NCBI GenBank assembly: GCA_945863035.1
Contig: CAMAZH010000013.1
Location: 1 to 46,351, forward strand
DNA: 46,351 nucleotides
Direction: 5' to 3'
DNA from: Chitinophaga pinensis
GTDB lineage: Bacteria; Bacteroidota; Bacteroidia; Bacteroidales; GCA-2748055
The notes under the pieces were generated by a model. The model saw nothing but the letters and a program-made list of their open reading frames with translations. It was not told the origin of the DNA and did not search any database. The position numbers and the translations under genes were made by a program. The number at the start of each line of letters is the position of its first letter. The stretch's first letter is position 1. Below are positions 33,654 to 44,500 of this stretch, one piece after another.

Positions 33654-35117
33654 TTAATTTTCCGTTATAACTATTGTTTTGGAGGTGCAAAACTTCTTTA
33701 CTTCAATTGCGTTCGGATCATCTTTAGCCTGGCCAGGTTTAGGCTTTGCCGCATCCGGGTTATCTTCAATAAACATAAGTTTAACAGTAATAAGTCCGGG
33801 ATTCAGGTACTTGTGCAGGATCGATGCTTCCGTTCCCTTTTGTCCGTCACCAAAATCCCAATAGTAATTACCTTTAATCTCTTCCCCAAAATAGGATTCC
33901 AGACCGTTCAAAAGAATATCCTCACCTGTTTTGGCACTGTCGGGCATAGTAATATAGGATTGGATAATCTTCTCTATCTTCAATTCATATTCCGCCTGAC
34001 TGAACAAGACTTCTTTTGTAAGTTTATCAATAACATTCAGGCTCACCATATAGCTGCCTGGGCCAGCAAAACAATGCTGTGCTTCCATAGCGCGAATTTT
34101 TGATTTGTCGCCCAAATCCCACTCATATTGGTATAGGGTTGTATCCAGTTCAACCGTGTTCTCTTCGAAAAACACAAAACAGTAATTGTTTTCGCGTTGT
34201 TGACGACACAATTCGAATTTCGGCATTGTTGAAGTGAAGGTCCAGATTTCACGCGAGCCTCCTCGGTTATTTGAGAAAAGACCATTTTCAAACTTCTCGT
34301 CGATATAATAGGTATAGTCGTCGAAGTTGGTGTTAAAAGGAGCGCCCAATTTAACAGGTGATATCCACCTCCCTTTATAATATTCGGAATAGAAGAGGTC
34401 ATAGCCCCCAATGTTGTTATCATGTCCGTCGGAGGAAAAATACAATCGCTCGGTAGGGTGAATGAAAGGGTAACGCTCATTCCCGGCTGTATTTACCCTT
34501 GGTCCCAGATTTTCGGGGGAGCCCCATTCGCCGTTCTGATAGCGGCTGACATATATATCAAACCCTCCGAATCCTCCTTCGCGGTCGGACGAGAAATATA
34601 AAACCGATGCGTCTTTGTTAAAGCTGGGATAGATTGTATTTGCTTCTCTGTCGTTATGTTCGAACTCCTGGATATTCCCCCAGCTTCCGCCCTGACTGTC
34701 GGCAAAAAACAACCCGAATTTTGAAGTGGAACGTGAGGACGTCTTCTCATCAAAACATCGTGAGAAAGCCATATAGTCGCCTTTCTCGTTGAAGCATACA
34801 GGACCGTCGTGAAAATCGGTGGCTATCTCCGGACCGAACGGGGCCTGATCACTCCATTTTCCCTTATCATCCTTTTCGCTTTCCACGATTTTGAAGAAAG
34901 AGTTGTTGTTCATGTCGGTTCCCGTTTTGGGACCGGGAACAGGGCGGTTTGAGCAGAATATCATTTTGTTTCCGAGCATAGCCGGGGCAACCTCATCATA
35001 TTTACGTGTTGAAACGGGATGCTTTTTTGTAACATAGTAGTTTTGGGCAACAACGGGATAAACCATTGCTGATAATAAGAATACAACTGATGCTATTTGA
35101 ACAAGCCTCCTCATCAT
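33654..35117 (-). CDS. PD40 beta-propeller and PKD domain protein (T9SS-associated, PorE-like without OmpA)
   Basis: A 487-residue exported protein (signal peptide to about VAQ). Residues about 40-300 are WD40-like PD40 repeats with the SSDREGGFGGFDIYVS and FSSDGHDNNIGGYDLFYSE pattern. Two PKD-like folds follow (YQYEWDLGDKSKI..., NYYWDFGDGQKGTEASILHKYLNPGLITVKLMF). This PD40 layout matches the N-terminal part of PorE-type proteins next to PorP/SprF, but the usual C-terminal OmpA peptidoglycan-binding domain is absent. Its ATG directly follows the PorP/SprF stop (0 bases), so the two are translationally linked. The first or second of two adjacent Met codons may be used. It probably supports the T9SS outer-membrane partner. 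Confidence 0.82.
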   Translation of the reverse strand: MMRRLVQIASVVFLLSAMVYPVVAQNYYVTKKHPVSTRKYDEVAPAMLGNKMIFCSNRPVPGPKTGTDMNNNSFFKIVESEKDDKGKWSDQAPFGPEIATDFHDGPVCFNEKGDYMAFSRCFDEKTSSRSTSKFGLFFADSQGGSWGNIQEFEHNDREANTIYPSFNKDASVLYFSSDREGGFGGFDIYVSRYQNGEWGSPENLGPRVNTAGNERYPFIHPTERLYFSSDGHDNNIGGYDLFYSEYYKGRWISPVKLGAPFNTNFDDYTYYIDEKFENGLFSNNRGGSREIWTFTSTMPKFELCRQQRENNYCFVFFEENTVELDTTLYQYEWDLGDKSKIRAMEAQHCFAGPGSYMVSLNVIDKLTKEVLFSQAEYELKIEKIIQSYITMPDSAKTGEDILLNGLESYFGEEIKGNYYWDFGDGQKGTEASILHKYLNPGLITVKLMFIEDNPDAAKPKPGQAKDDPNAIEVKKFCTSKTIVITEN

Positions 35118-36032
35118 TTAAAAATAAAATGGACTATCATCAACATTGGCCTTGTACTTCAACTCGTAACGAATCATAATTTCATGGGACCCATTCGAAA
35201 ACTTTGATATCTCGCTAAATGAGTGGTCATAAGCATATCCGATTTTCAATGCGGCATTTATCTGCACCTCGAGCATAAAAGTAAGGTCTTTATTCGATTT
35301 ATATGCAGTTCCCAACCAAAGCGCATCGTTTAAAAGTATAAAATGACTGGCAAATTGGTATGAAATGAAATATTTATTGTAATCGATAAGCGTAACAGGT
35401 TTGAACTTGAAATTCGGGCCAAAATCGAAAAGGTAACCGGCTGTGAGTACATAATGATAGCTGCTCAGATCGAGGTTGGTTTTTGTGGAATCGGATTTGC
35501 TCATGAAAAACGGCACGGCTAATCCCACGAAATATTTATTATTGTACAAATAGGCACCGGCACCAAAGTTTGGTGCAAAACCGCTGCGGGGAACAAAAGC
35601 TGGGTCGGTTGCCACAGGATCCTTAAGATTCAAATCCTTGAGTGTCTCTTTGAATACATATCCACCACCCTTTAAGCCCAATGAAAGTCTGGAGCTTCCA
35701 AGCCACATCCTGTAAGCATAATTAAAGTAGAGGCTATTGTACTGAACCGAGGGAATGGAAAAATTATCGAACATAATACCCAGGCCGATATTCTCTTTTT
35801 TCAGGGGAGAATGTGAGGCCAGGATCTGAGACACGGGAGCACCCTCAAAACCAAGCCATTGGGAGCGATGCATCAGTGTGGTGCTCATGGCTTCGCGGCT
35901 GCCTGCATATGCGGGGTTGATGATAAGCCCGTTGTTAAGGTACTGATCCACGCTATGAATATAGGGTATATCCTGCGCTTGCATGGAAGAGCAAAACAAA
36001 AACACAAAAGCAATATGTAAGATTCTTCGCAT
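35118..36032 (-). CDS. porP: Type IX secretion system membrane protein PorP/SprF
   Basis: A 304-residue outer-membrane beta-barrel with a signal peptide (to about MQAQ). The motif YLNNGLIINPAYAGSREAMSTTLMHRSQWLGFEGAPVSQ is the clear PorP/SprF family hallmark. Members work with particular T9SS substrates carrying type B sorting domains. The gene lies 8 bases after the CHU_C protein gene and directly before the PD40-PKD gene, the common module arrangement. In Bacteroidota, one such accessory PorP/SprF often accompanies its own substrate, so this one probably handles the 1433-residue neighbour. Confidence 0.93.
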   Translation of the reverse strand: MRRILHIAFVFLFCSSMQAQDIPYIHSVDQYLNNGLIINPAYAGSREAMSTTLMHRSQWLGFEGAPVSQILASHSPLKKENIGLGIMFDNFSIPSVQYNSLYFNYAYRMWLGSSRLSLGLKGGGYVFKETLKDLNLKDPVATDPAFVPRSGFAPNFGAGAYLYNNKYFVGLAVPFFMSKSDSTKTNLDLSSYHYVLTAGYLFDFGPNFKFKPVTLIDYNKYFISYQFASHFILLNDALWLGTAYKSNKDLTFMLEVQINAALKIGYAYDHSFSEISKFSNGSHEIMIRYELKYKANVDDSPFYF

Positions 36033-36040
36033 GTAAGCCT

Positions 36041-39000
36041 CTAACGTTTTACAACTATATAACCCCTTTTATCAAAACTTTGTCCACGGTAATCAACAAT
36101 GAGCACATAATAATATGTTCCGTCGGGAACATAATTCCCGGCCCCTCCCATATTGGTGGTCCCATCCCAGATTACAACCTGGTTATTCAGCAAATCCACT
36201 TCCGGTAAATCTTTCCGCATAATCTCACGGATGAAATTCCCCGAACTCGAAAACAACTGGAATTTGAAGTCCACCTCCTCATCCGCAAGCCCAACCGCCC
36301 AAAGTTCATCATTTAATCCATCTTCATTCGGTGAAAAGCCATCATACACCAGCAATTCTTTTCTCACTATTTTAACCGTGCGGAGACTAACAGGGCAGGT
36401 ACCGTTGGAGATGCTATAGGTAAGGAATGCCGGATCGTCCTGATCCAGTTTGCTTATAGCAGTAGTAATTCCTGTTGTGGCCGAAAGCTCGCCTGCACCT
36501 GAACTGATGCTCCATCCAGACACACCCGTTACAACTTCATCCGCTTTAAGATTTTGATTATCGCTTATAAATACAATAAGCGTGTCACCTATGGCCGATT
36601 CCTGACTATTTGCAAATTTGTAAAGGTTTCGGATGGTGTCGGGGTTATTGTACAAAATCGCGTCGATATAAAGCGTGTCGCTCGGACAGTTTGCGATATC
36701 CTCAACATAAGCCAGGGACACCGATGCGAAGTCTTTATCGGGGGAGTAAAGGGCTGTGAGATTAATATCGGGATTTGAAACTTGACTGGCAGTTATTCCG
36801 TTTGCATTGCGTAAATGCCAGGAAGGCACTCCAAAACTCTCGTCAACAGAAACCAGAAGGCTGTTGGAACAAGACTCTATGAGGGTGTCGCTTGCCGATA
36901 TTAATCTGGGCTTTGGCGCAACATAAACCTTAAGGGGAAGGCTTGGACTCAGATTATCGTCTTTTGCCTGGCAGGCCTTTGCATCGGTAATGGAGAGAAT
37001 TTTAAAATCGTACTCGATAAAACCGGGATCCAGATCAGGTTCATCGATCTCGGGCTTAATTGCCTTCGATCCGGTTTCAAACGTAAAAATCTGTCCATCG
37101 CTAAACCTCACGGTATAAGGAAGTGCTCCCGATCCGATAGCTATATGAATCAGAGGGTAGTTCTTATTGGAGCATATCTCGTCCAGATCGGCGGTAAGGC
37201 TGGAAAGCTCCGGAAGATCAAGATGCTCAACTCTAACGGGGAGTGAGGTACTTTCGCAGACCCCGGAGGTAACAAGTCTCTTGTAATACCGAACGGTCTG
37301 GATTGCTTCGGTAAGGTATTTCGGATTGGTTTTTTCTGCAGATTGGCTTGCATCGATGTACGAGCCATCAGCAGTTGGACTTTCCTGCCAAAGGTACGAG
37401 TAGGAAGCTCCGTCTCCACCGGTCAAAACACCGGGCAAAACACCGGGAAGTGTTGATTGAATCGTAGTGTCATTATCAAAACAGACCAATACTGCGGCAT
37501 CGTTGTTAATGCTATTATTCCGGATACTGTCTTGCATGATAAGGTTAACCACATTGCTGGTATCCTTGCAGGTTCCGTTTAATCCCGATTCCACAATTCT
37601 GCGGTAATCAACCGAAGTTGCAATAACCGGAGTATTGAGTGAAATGACTGTTTCGCTTGTATTTGTCCAGCTGTTGCCTGATGTCTTACTTTCCCAGGTA
37701 TACAGATAGCTGCCGCTGCCATTCTGAGGAACAAGGCCTGAAATATCGTCGGGCTCATCGCCTTCGCACCAGGTTGTTTCGGGAATTGATATCAGGTTAT
37801 TAGTAATTTTCTCTAAAATAGTAATTGTACTTACATCTGTTGTATCGTAGCATCGTTGGGATAAAACAGGATTTGTCCCGGACGATACAATCCTTCTGAA
37901 GTTTGAGGTGCTGGTAAGGATTCCCGGGTTAAAGTCGGTTGCCACGGTTCCACCTGCCGCATCGAGGTTATTTACCTGCCAACGGAAGGCATACGTGCCA
38001 TTCCCCCCTGAAAGAGCTGGGGAAGAGGTAGTGGTAGTTGCGGTGATTTTTTCACCCGGCAGACCTGAACACAAAACACTTTGGTCTATTGGGTCAAGCA
38101 AATTCTTGAGGATTTTGGTCATTACCGTTACCGTTAGCTCATCAGATGTATCTTTACAAGTGCCATTCAGGCCTGAGATCACAATTCTTCTGTAGTCGTA
38201 TGTTTCATTTAAGACAGGAGGCTCATAATTTTCAGTTATTGCAGCTGGCAACCATGAACCCGAAGTAGTTTTCTTCTCCCACTTAAAAGAATACGATAAA
38301 GGCCCTGCACCGCCAGCGGGTGCATTTCCAATGAGAGGAGTTGGTTTTAAATTTATACAGATTTCCTGTGGATCTCCAAGAGTGTTATTAGTAATTACGG
38401 GCAAAACTGTTATTTTGATACTATCGCTTTTGCTTACGCAAGCTGTGTTGACCGGACCCGACATGGCCACTCTTCGATACCAGACGGTATCATAAAGTAC
38501 AGGTGTTAGATAGGATGCCGAAGTGCCAACAATTTCCGGGCTTGTAAAATCCGCATCGGAGGATTTCTCCCATCTGTATCGAAAGCTGTTATTACCGCCG
38601 GCAATGGCAAGAATAGGAGCAAGAACTCCAGCACTTAAATCGGAGCACACTGTTGTTCCCGGGGTTATAGAATTATTTGTAATGACAGGCATTACATACA
38701 TCTTAACTACATTGCTTGTGTCGTATAATGCCGGAGGGTCGAAGATCGTCCTTTTGTAATACATGGAGATATTTGTGCCCGAAGGAGGTGTATAGGTAAC
38801 TTGGTCCCTGATTCCAGCAGCATCGATCCAGTTGATTGAATCTGTGCTCTCCATCCATTTGTATATAAACGAGGATGATCCGCCTACATGAGGAGCGGCA
38901 TCTATAGTTTTTGGGTCATTGCCGTAGCAAATTGTGTCGGCGTTTGGGATATGGTTAAAAAGAAATCCCAGAATAGGCACATTAAGATCCCCCAATCTTG

Positions 39001-40342
39001 CTTTTGATGCGCCTCCGGTTGCACCGCGGTTGTCGTTCCCATAAGTGCCGTTTTCACCTGCGGTACGGTTAAAAACGGGTCCAACCAACGCTGCGGTTGG
39101 GCGGTTGTGCCAAATAACGCCACCACCACCACCACCACCCGGGCCGCTTCCCTTAAGCGCAGCAGGATCAACATCTCCGCCATTTCCGCCATTTACCCAC
39201 AAGGTTGGATTACCCGAGACAGAATTCACGTGCAGAATAATTGTTCCTCCACCACCACCACCCCCAGCACCGGCGGTTGACAATTCAGACACAGAATCGC
39301 CTCGTGCATATATATTGCCATTCCCGATAAGACTATCACATATAATAACAACAATCCCACCACCATTTCCCCCGGCAGTCGCTTTAAAACCCGGCAAGGT
39401 TTGTGCTGAAGTACCACCACCCCCACCTAAACCAATCCTGTTTTCGGTGTAATACTCAAGAGTAAGAGCTTGTCCACCCTTCCCTCCCATACCGGAAACA
39501 GCACTGCAATCTTCCAATTCTGCTCCACCCTGTCCCCCAGAACCACCATTAGCGCCACCACCACCACCTGAATACTTGCCATTTCCTCCGCCACCACCAT
39601 TGGTGATTGCACCATTGCCCCGGATAAATGTGTTAAATGAATTAACAACACCTCCTCCTTTAAAAGCTGAAAACCCGGATTCTGATGATGTAAAATATGA
39701 CTTGCTATAATTGGGAAGATCGAGAGAGGCGCAGGTGCCAGAATAATTAAGAACATCGGGCTTTGCACCTGGAAAACCCTTTCCATCAACATTGATGTTG
39801 CTTTCTAAAACAAGTCCCTGTTTAACCATTAAAACTAGAATTCCCCCCGTTTTAGAAGTTGTATCGTATGGGTTGCAGGTTAGTGTGCTGGTTACTTTAG
39901 CTCTAAGGTAAGAGGGAACTTTAACTATTTGTCCATACTCACCTGCTAAAAAAGGCTTAAAATCAGGGAGTGTTGAATTTAGGATGATCAGGTTATTAGG
40001 AGCATCAATGCTGTCAATAATAAAAATAGCGTATTTACCGGTATTCCGGACTGCTCCAATTTTACCTTCGTTAGAACCGGTAGTGGGTATGAATGTAGCC
40101 CCAACACTAATGTGTATCATTACCGTATCCTTAACAGCGAAACCAATTGTAGAATTTACTCTTACAGAATCAAAATCACTATCATTATATTCGTATACAG
40201 CTTCGATCCTTGCGGATACCGTGTTAATAACACCCCCAATATTTTCCTGTGCGAAAGCATTGAAATCCGATGACAAGAACAGGATGATAAATCCCGTTGT
40301 AATCCAATGAGTTAGACGTAATGCGCTTCTCTTATGATCCAT
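36041..40342 (-). CDS. Large surface protein with CHU_C type B T9SS sorting domain
   Basis: A 1433-residue secreted protein. A signal peptide (to about FAQ) is followed by a beta-rich region, then a glycine-rich part (about residues 225-440; runs of five to seven Gly) with segments such as GGGGGNGKYSGGGGGANGG. Six or so repeat units of about 85 residues follow, each with a conserved pattern (ITNNSITPG...YRWEKS...YRRIVISG, often ending CKDTSDELTVTV), resembling Ig-like repeats of gliding-motility adhesins. The C-terminus (DGFSPNEDGLNDELWAVG...WDGTTNMGGAGNYVPDGTYYYVLIVDYRGQSFDKRGYIVVKR) is the CHU_C domain, sorted to the surface by the T9SS. It is the first gene of the PorP/SprF module. A candidate promoter lies at 40361-40389. 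Confidence 0.93.
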   Translation of the reverse strand: MDHKRSALRLTHWITTGFIILFLSSDFNAFAQENIGGVINTVSARIEAVYEYNDSDFDSVRVNSTIGFAVKDTVMIHISVGATFIPTTGSNEGKIGAVRNTGKYAIFIIDSIDAPNNLIILNSTLPDFKPFLAGEYGQIVKVPSYLRAKVTSTLTCNPYDTTSKTGGILVLMVKQGLVLESNINVDGKGFPGAKPDVLNYSGTCASLDLPNYSKSYFTSSESGFSAFKGGGVVNSFNTFIRGNGAITNGGGGGNGKYSGGGGGANGGSGGQGGAELEDCSAVSGMGGKGGQALTLEYYTENRIGLGGGGGTSAQTLPGFKATAGGNGGGIVVIICDSLIGNGNIYARGDSVSELSTAGAGGGGGGGTIILHVNSVSGNPTLWVNGGNGGDVDPAALKGSGPGGGGGGGVIWHNRPTAALVGPVFNRTAGENGTYGNDNRGATGGASKARLGDLNVPILGFLFNHIPNADTICYGNDPKTIDAAPHVGGSSSFIYKWMESTDSINWIDAAGIRDQVTYTPPSGTNISMYYKRTIFDPPALYDTSNVVKMYVMPVITNNSITPGTTVCSDLSAGVLAPILAIAGGNNSFRYRWEKSSDADFTSPEIVGTSASYLTPVLYDTVWYRRVAMSGPVNTACVSKSDSIKITVLPVITNNTLGDPQEICINLKPTPLIGNAPAGGAGPLSYSFKWEKKTTSGSWLPAAITENYEPPVLNETYDYRRIVISGLNGTCKDTSDELTVTVMTKILKNLLDPIDQSVLCSGLPGEKITATTTTSSPALSGGNGTYAFRWQVNNLDAAGGTVATDFNPGILTSTSNFRRIVSSGTNPVLSQRCYDTTDVSTITILEKITNNLISIPETTWCEGDEPDDISGLVPQNGSGSYLYTWESKTSGNSWTNTSETVISLNTPVIATSVDYRRIVESGLNGTCKDTSNVVNLIMQDSIRNNSINNDAAVLVCFDNDTTIQSTLPGVLPGVLTGGDGASYSYLWQESPTADGSYIDASQSAEKTNPKYLTEAIQTVRYYKRLVTSGVCESTSLPVRVEHLDLPELSSLTADLDEICSNKNYPLIHIAIGSGALPYTVRFSDGQIFTFETGSKAIKPEIDEPDLDPGFIEYDFKILSITDAKACQAKDDNLSPSLPLKVYVAPKPRLISASDTLIESCSNSLLVSVDESFGVPSWHLRNANGITASQVSNPDINLTALYSPDKDFASVSLAYVEDIANCPSDTLYIDAILYNNPDTIRNLYKFANSQESAIGDTLIVFISDNQNLKADEVVTGVSGWSISSGAGELSATTGITTAISKLDQDDPAFLTYSISNGTCPVSLRTVKIVRKELLVYDGFSPNEDGLNDELWAVGLADEEVDFKFQLFSSSGNFIREIMRKDLPEVDLLNNQVVIWDGTTNMGGAGNYVPDGTYYYVLIVDYRGQSFDKRGYIVVKR

Positions 40343-40360
40343 TCAGTTAAAAATCTCCCA

Positions 40361-40389
40361 TAAAAATAATAATTTATAAACGTTTGCAA
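40361..40389 (-). promoter_or_regulatory. Weak promoter for the T9SS module
   Basis: On the minus strand TTG at 40389-40387, an 18-base spacer and TATTTTTA at 40368-40361 (7 of 8 to TAnnTTTG) would start transcription about 12 bases before the CHU_C gene. Confidence 0.3.
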
Positions 40390-40414
40390 CCTCTTTTCCT
40401 AAAAAATGAGATAT

Positions 40415-41545
40415 TTATTTTCCAAACCGTTTCTTCCAACCGCTTTTAACGGTGTTTACAAATCTCCTGATATTCTCGCCTGTGATGGCATGCTTCCGGG
40501 TTCCCGTTTCGCCCAGCAGAAAGGAATATGCATGGAGTTTTGGTGCAGCCTCTGCCATAATATTGAACATTGCCATCAGTGGAACAATGGAAAACATTCC
40601 AGGTATCCCCCAAACCATTCCAGCTCCGACAATTCCAAGGATTATCATCATTGGGTTCAGCCGTAAACTGCTTCCTACAATATTCGGCGTGAGGATATTG
40701 TTTTCGAGGGAATTTACAATCAGGAAAAAAATAGTGACCTGCACTGCAAAAAATGGGGTGTCGCCCGTCAGCAAAGCAAAGCCAACCGGAAATATCCCCC
40801 CGATAAGAATTCCAAAATAGGGTATAAAAGCAAACAATCCCGACACCACACCAAAAATAAGAGGATGTTCAAATCCTATATAATACAATCCCACGGAATT
40901 CAGAATCATCAGAATAACCACCACAGTCGACACGCCGCCCATATAACGCGGAACCACGCTCGCAAAGCGGTTAAGCACATCAACCGCAATGGGGCGGTTT
41001 TCTTTCACAACCATTTTCATGATGAAATAGGCGAGTTTCGTCCGGTAATAAAGAAAAAGGAACATGTAAATCGGTAATATGGCAAGGCGAAAGAGTGTTC
41101 CTGTAATGTTCGAGAAAAGGCTGTTCATCGCTACGTTTCCCACTTCAAAAAGGTGCTTTACACGGGTTCGCAGAAAATCAGTAAGCCGGAGGTCCGCCAA
41201 TCCAAACTCCTGCTCAATAAACGTCTCCATAGCATCGATGTTTGAGAGCGCCTTTTGCTTATAAAGGGGGAGGTTATCCAACAAATTTCCGGCCTGGTTG
41301 TAGATTGAAACAAGGGCAAATCCAACTATAAACACAAAAAACGCAATACCGATCAGGCTCGCAGGGATTCGGGGGAGGCCCTTCTTTTCGAAAAAGTTTG
41401 CTATTGGGTAAACCAGATAACCAAACAAAACACCCAAAACAATAGGATACAAGAAATCCTTTGCCTGAATGATAGCATAAAAGAAAAGTATGATCAACAG
41501 CAGTACGTAAGTAAACTTTAAGTATAGCGGGTTTTTGTTGTCCAT
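40415..41545 (-). CDS. AI-2E/PerM family membrane protein
   Basis: A 376-residue inner-membrane protein of the AI-2 exporter superfamily. It shows an N-terminal pair of helices (FTYVLLLIILFFYAIIQA, LGVLFGYLVYPIANFFEKKGLPR), a cytoplasmic or amphipathic middle part (about 80-150), and several more helices. The family motif region GLFAFIPYFGILIGGIFP...LENNILTPNIVGSSLRLNPMMIILGIVG is clear. Members export diverse solutes or act as Na+/H+ antiporters; the substrate cannot be read here. It starts 3 bases after the stop of the histidine kinase gene, so kinase and transporter are cotranscribed and may be functionally linked. Confidence 0.9.
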   Translation of the reverse strand: MDNKNPLYLKFTYVLLLIILFFYAIIQAKDFLYPIVLGVLFGYLVYPIANFFEKKGLPRIPASLIGIAFFVFIVGFALVSIYNQAGNLLDNLPLYKQKALSNIDAMETFIEQEFGLADLRLTDFLRTRVKHLFEVGNVAMNSLFSNITGTLFRLAILPIYMFLFLYYRTKLAYFIMKMVVKENRPIAVDVLNRFASVVPRYMGGVSTVVVILMILNSVGLYYIGFEHPLIFGVVSGLFAFIPYFGILIGGIFPVGFALLTGDTPFFAVQVTIFFLIVNSLENNILTPNIVGSSLRLNPMMIILGIVGAGMVWGIPGMFSIVPLMAMFNIMAEAAPKLHAYSFLLGETGTRKHAITGENIRRFVNTVKSGWKKRFGK

Positions 41546-41548
41546 ATT

Positions 41549-44500
41549 CTATTGCTGATAAATGGGTAATTCAACGATAAATACACTGCCTTTGTTCATT
41601 TCAGTTTCATAATAAATTTTACCTCCGGCATTTTTCAGTATGCTGTCAACAATCGCCAGGCCCATCCCCATCCCACCGGATTTGGTTGTAAAGTTAGGTT
41701 GAAAAAGCTTATCCCTGATTTCTTCGGGAACTCCTTTGCCATTATCGCGGAAACGGATTATCGCCGTATCGCCGCTCTTCTCAAGGCTCACATGCAGCTT
41801 CCCTTCTTTGGAATCATGAAGCGACTGTATTGCGTTCTTCAGCAAATTGATAAAAACACGCGTAAGCTGCTCACGATCGGCATAAACGAACAACTCACTA
41901 TGTTCCGGCATTTCGAGGTCTATACTCAGGTTTTCGGTGTTCTCAAAAAGCCTGCAGGCATCGCTGAGCTTCTTGATGAGGTCGAGCTTTTCGTTATTGG
42001 CAGAGGGCATTTTGGCAAAGTTGGAGAACTCCGTTGCAATGGCCGAAAGGTCATCAATTTGTTCAATGAGCATCTTGCTTAAGCGCTCAAACTGATCGTC
42101 CCAGTTTTCCTTTTTATCGTGCAGTGTCCGCTGCAAATGCTGTATGCTGAGTCTCATTGGGGTTAAGGGATTTTTTATTTCATGGGCAATCTGTTTGGCC
42201 ATTTCCCTCCATGCAGACTCCCGTTCCGATTTCGCTAGAAGCTCTGCACTTGAAGTTAACTGGTCGACCATTTTATTATACTCACTCACAAGACTCCCGA
42301 TTTCATCGCGGGCCTTGTAGCGGATTTTCTCATTTCTCGAATTCAGGCTTATTCTTGAAAAGCTTTCCTGCAACAACCTCAGAGGAAGGGTTAGCTTGTT
42401 CGAAAGAAAAACGGCAATGGTAAAGCTGAGCAGCGACATGAGCACCATAATATTTATTATGGCTACCACAAGGTTAGTTATCTCGCTTGTAAGCTCGTTC
42501 TGACGAGTGAAATAGGGCAGGTTAAGATAGGCCAGCAGATGGTTTTCGGAGTTCACAAAAGGCACATAGGCCGACAGGTATTCCAATCCCCCGATATTTT
42601 CCCTATGAATATACTCCGAGCGACGGTGAATTACCATTTCAAGGTATGCCTGACTATTCATCCTGCCTGCGATAAGGTTGTTTTCTATAATCTCGGGGCG
42701 CGATGTGGCAAGAATCTCTCCCTTCTCATCGTACATATTGATATCGGTGTAAAATACATTGGAGAATTTCTCGAGCAAATCGTCGAGACTGTAATAGCTC
42801 TCGGTAGACCAGTTGTGCAAGTCATGCTCGTATTCCAGCTTATGGATGAGCTCCACATATACCGACTGAATTTTCTCCTGCAATATCTCCACATGCTTGC
42901 TTTGGTATTGCCGGATACTGAAATAAACAATGCCCGCTCCAATGCATAAAAGGGAGAAGAAAAGCAGGCCCGTCATGGCAAATTGGATTTTATTCTTGAA
43001 GTTCCATTGCAGTTTGGTGGTAACCGGACTGATATTGGTAATCATCAGGAAAAACACCATAATTATAAAAAAGAAACTGAAGACATACGAAAAGGAAATG
43101 ACTATATCCACCCAAAACACAGTGGGCTTGCTCACAATTATCGTGTTTGATTTGTCAATATTGTACACTAGATGATCGAAATTATCCTTCTCCACAAACG
43201 ACCATCCTTCGCTGCCATCGGTATAAATGCTGCTGGTCATGTAGTAGGCAAAACTCCCTGAAAAGGTAATCAGCCGGCCGTTATTGTATTTCGCATACGA
43301 ATAATCGCCTGCGCTTGGAGGGGGATTATACTTATCGTCGAGAAGAAGTTCGGGATAACCTAAGCCTTCAGAAATCAGCTTGGAGTTGAGTTCGATGTAA
43401 AGCGTCATTTCGGTATCGTTCTGCTCATAGGGAATAGCTGCGAAATAGCTGATCCGGCCGTTTAAATTATCCAGAAAGTAGAACCGGGTGTTTGGCACAC
43501 CAATCCCGTCGGAAAAAAGAATCTCCTCGAAAAACTGATAGCAATGGTACCAGTTGTCGTCCGGGGGTGCTACATAAAGACTGTCGAAGGGTTGACACAA
43601 GGTAATCTGCATTTCGTATTTATCCCAGAACCCGCTGAAATACTTACGCTGTATGGTTGAATAAATAAGGTTAAAATCAATCTGACGGTCGAAAAGCATT
43701 TGTTTTAAATCACTGTCACCCTTCAGTCTCCTGTCGATATCCACAAACAGCAATTCGGCAACGGGGTCGTGCTCTGCAGAAAGGTTAACAGCCTTGATCT
43801 TCATATCCGTCTGGCTCTTCCTGGCGGTATATTTAACGACTTCCAAAACGGTAAAGGCTGAAAACAATAAAACGAAGCTTATAAATCCCGAGAAACGGTA
43901 GTTCCCCTTCCTCGAAATCCTGATGAAATAGATCAGGAAGCTCAGGAAGAGAAAGAAAAAGGCCGATTCAGTATTTATGAAACTCGACTTTGGAATCAGC
44001 TCAAGGAATACAATCAGGTTCATCGCGAATATGAGGAACAGGGCTTCCTTCTTTTTGCGGAGATTTTTGAGAATCCCTAAAAACTTGTCAATGAGCAGTG
44101 CAAGGGAGGCAAAAAGGAAAGCAAGAATCAAAAAACCAAAGAAGGTGTATACCGTAAGGTTGAGCACTTTATAGGTTTCAAACGAAATTGTAGAATCGAG
44201 AATCAGGCTCTCAAAAAGGAAAACAGTAAGTCCAAACCATCCCAAAATCAGGATCGAGAACATCAGCACCAGCAAGAAAAACAGGGATTTTGACTTTTTT
44301 AAAATTGAAAGATCAATAATGTATTCCTTGTAAAAATTATAAATTGTGAAGAAGCTTATTAACGACAGGAAGAGCAAATCGCCCAGAGAAGGGAACCAAA
44401 CCGAACGGGCAAATTTCTCGGGGGAGAATAAATCAAGATTGTAAATTATATCGGGTAGCCGGAAATAATGAAGGAAATAATAAACCCCAAAAAGAAGGAT

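Noticed and set aside
39045-39452. Open frame rich in proline on the plus strand
   Set aside because: It is the mirror of the glycine-rich region of the CHU_C protein gene; poly-Gly codons read as poly-Pro on the other strand.
39100-39650. CCACCACC low-complexity tract as a possible microsatellite
   Set aside because: It encodes the glycine-rich part of the protein on the minus strand, with varied synonymous codons, so it is explained by coding.
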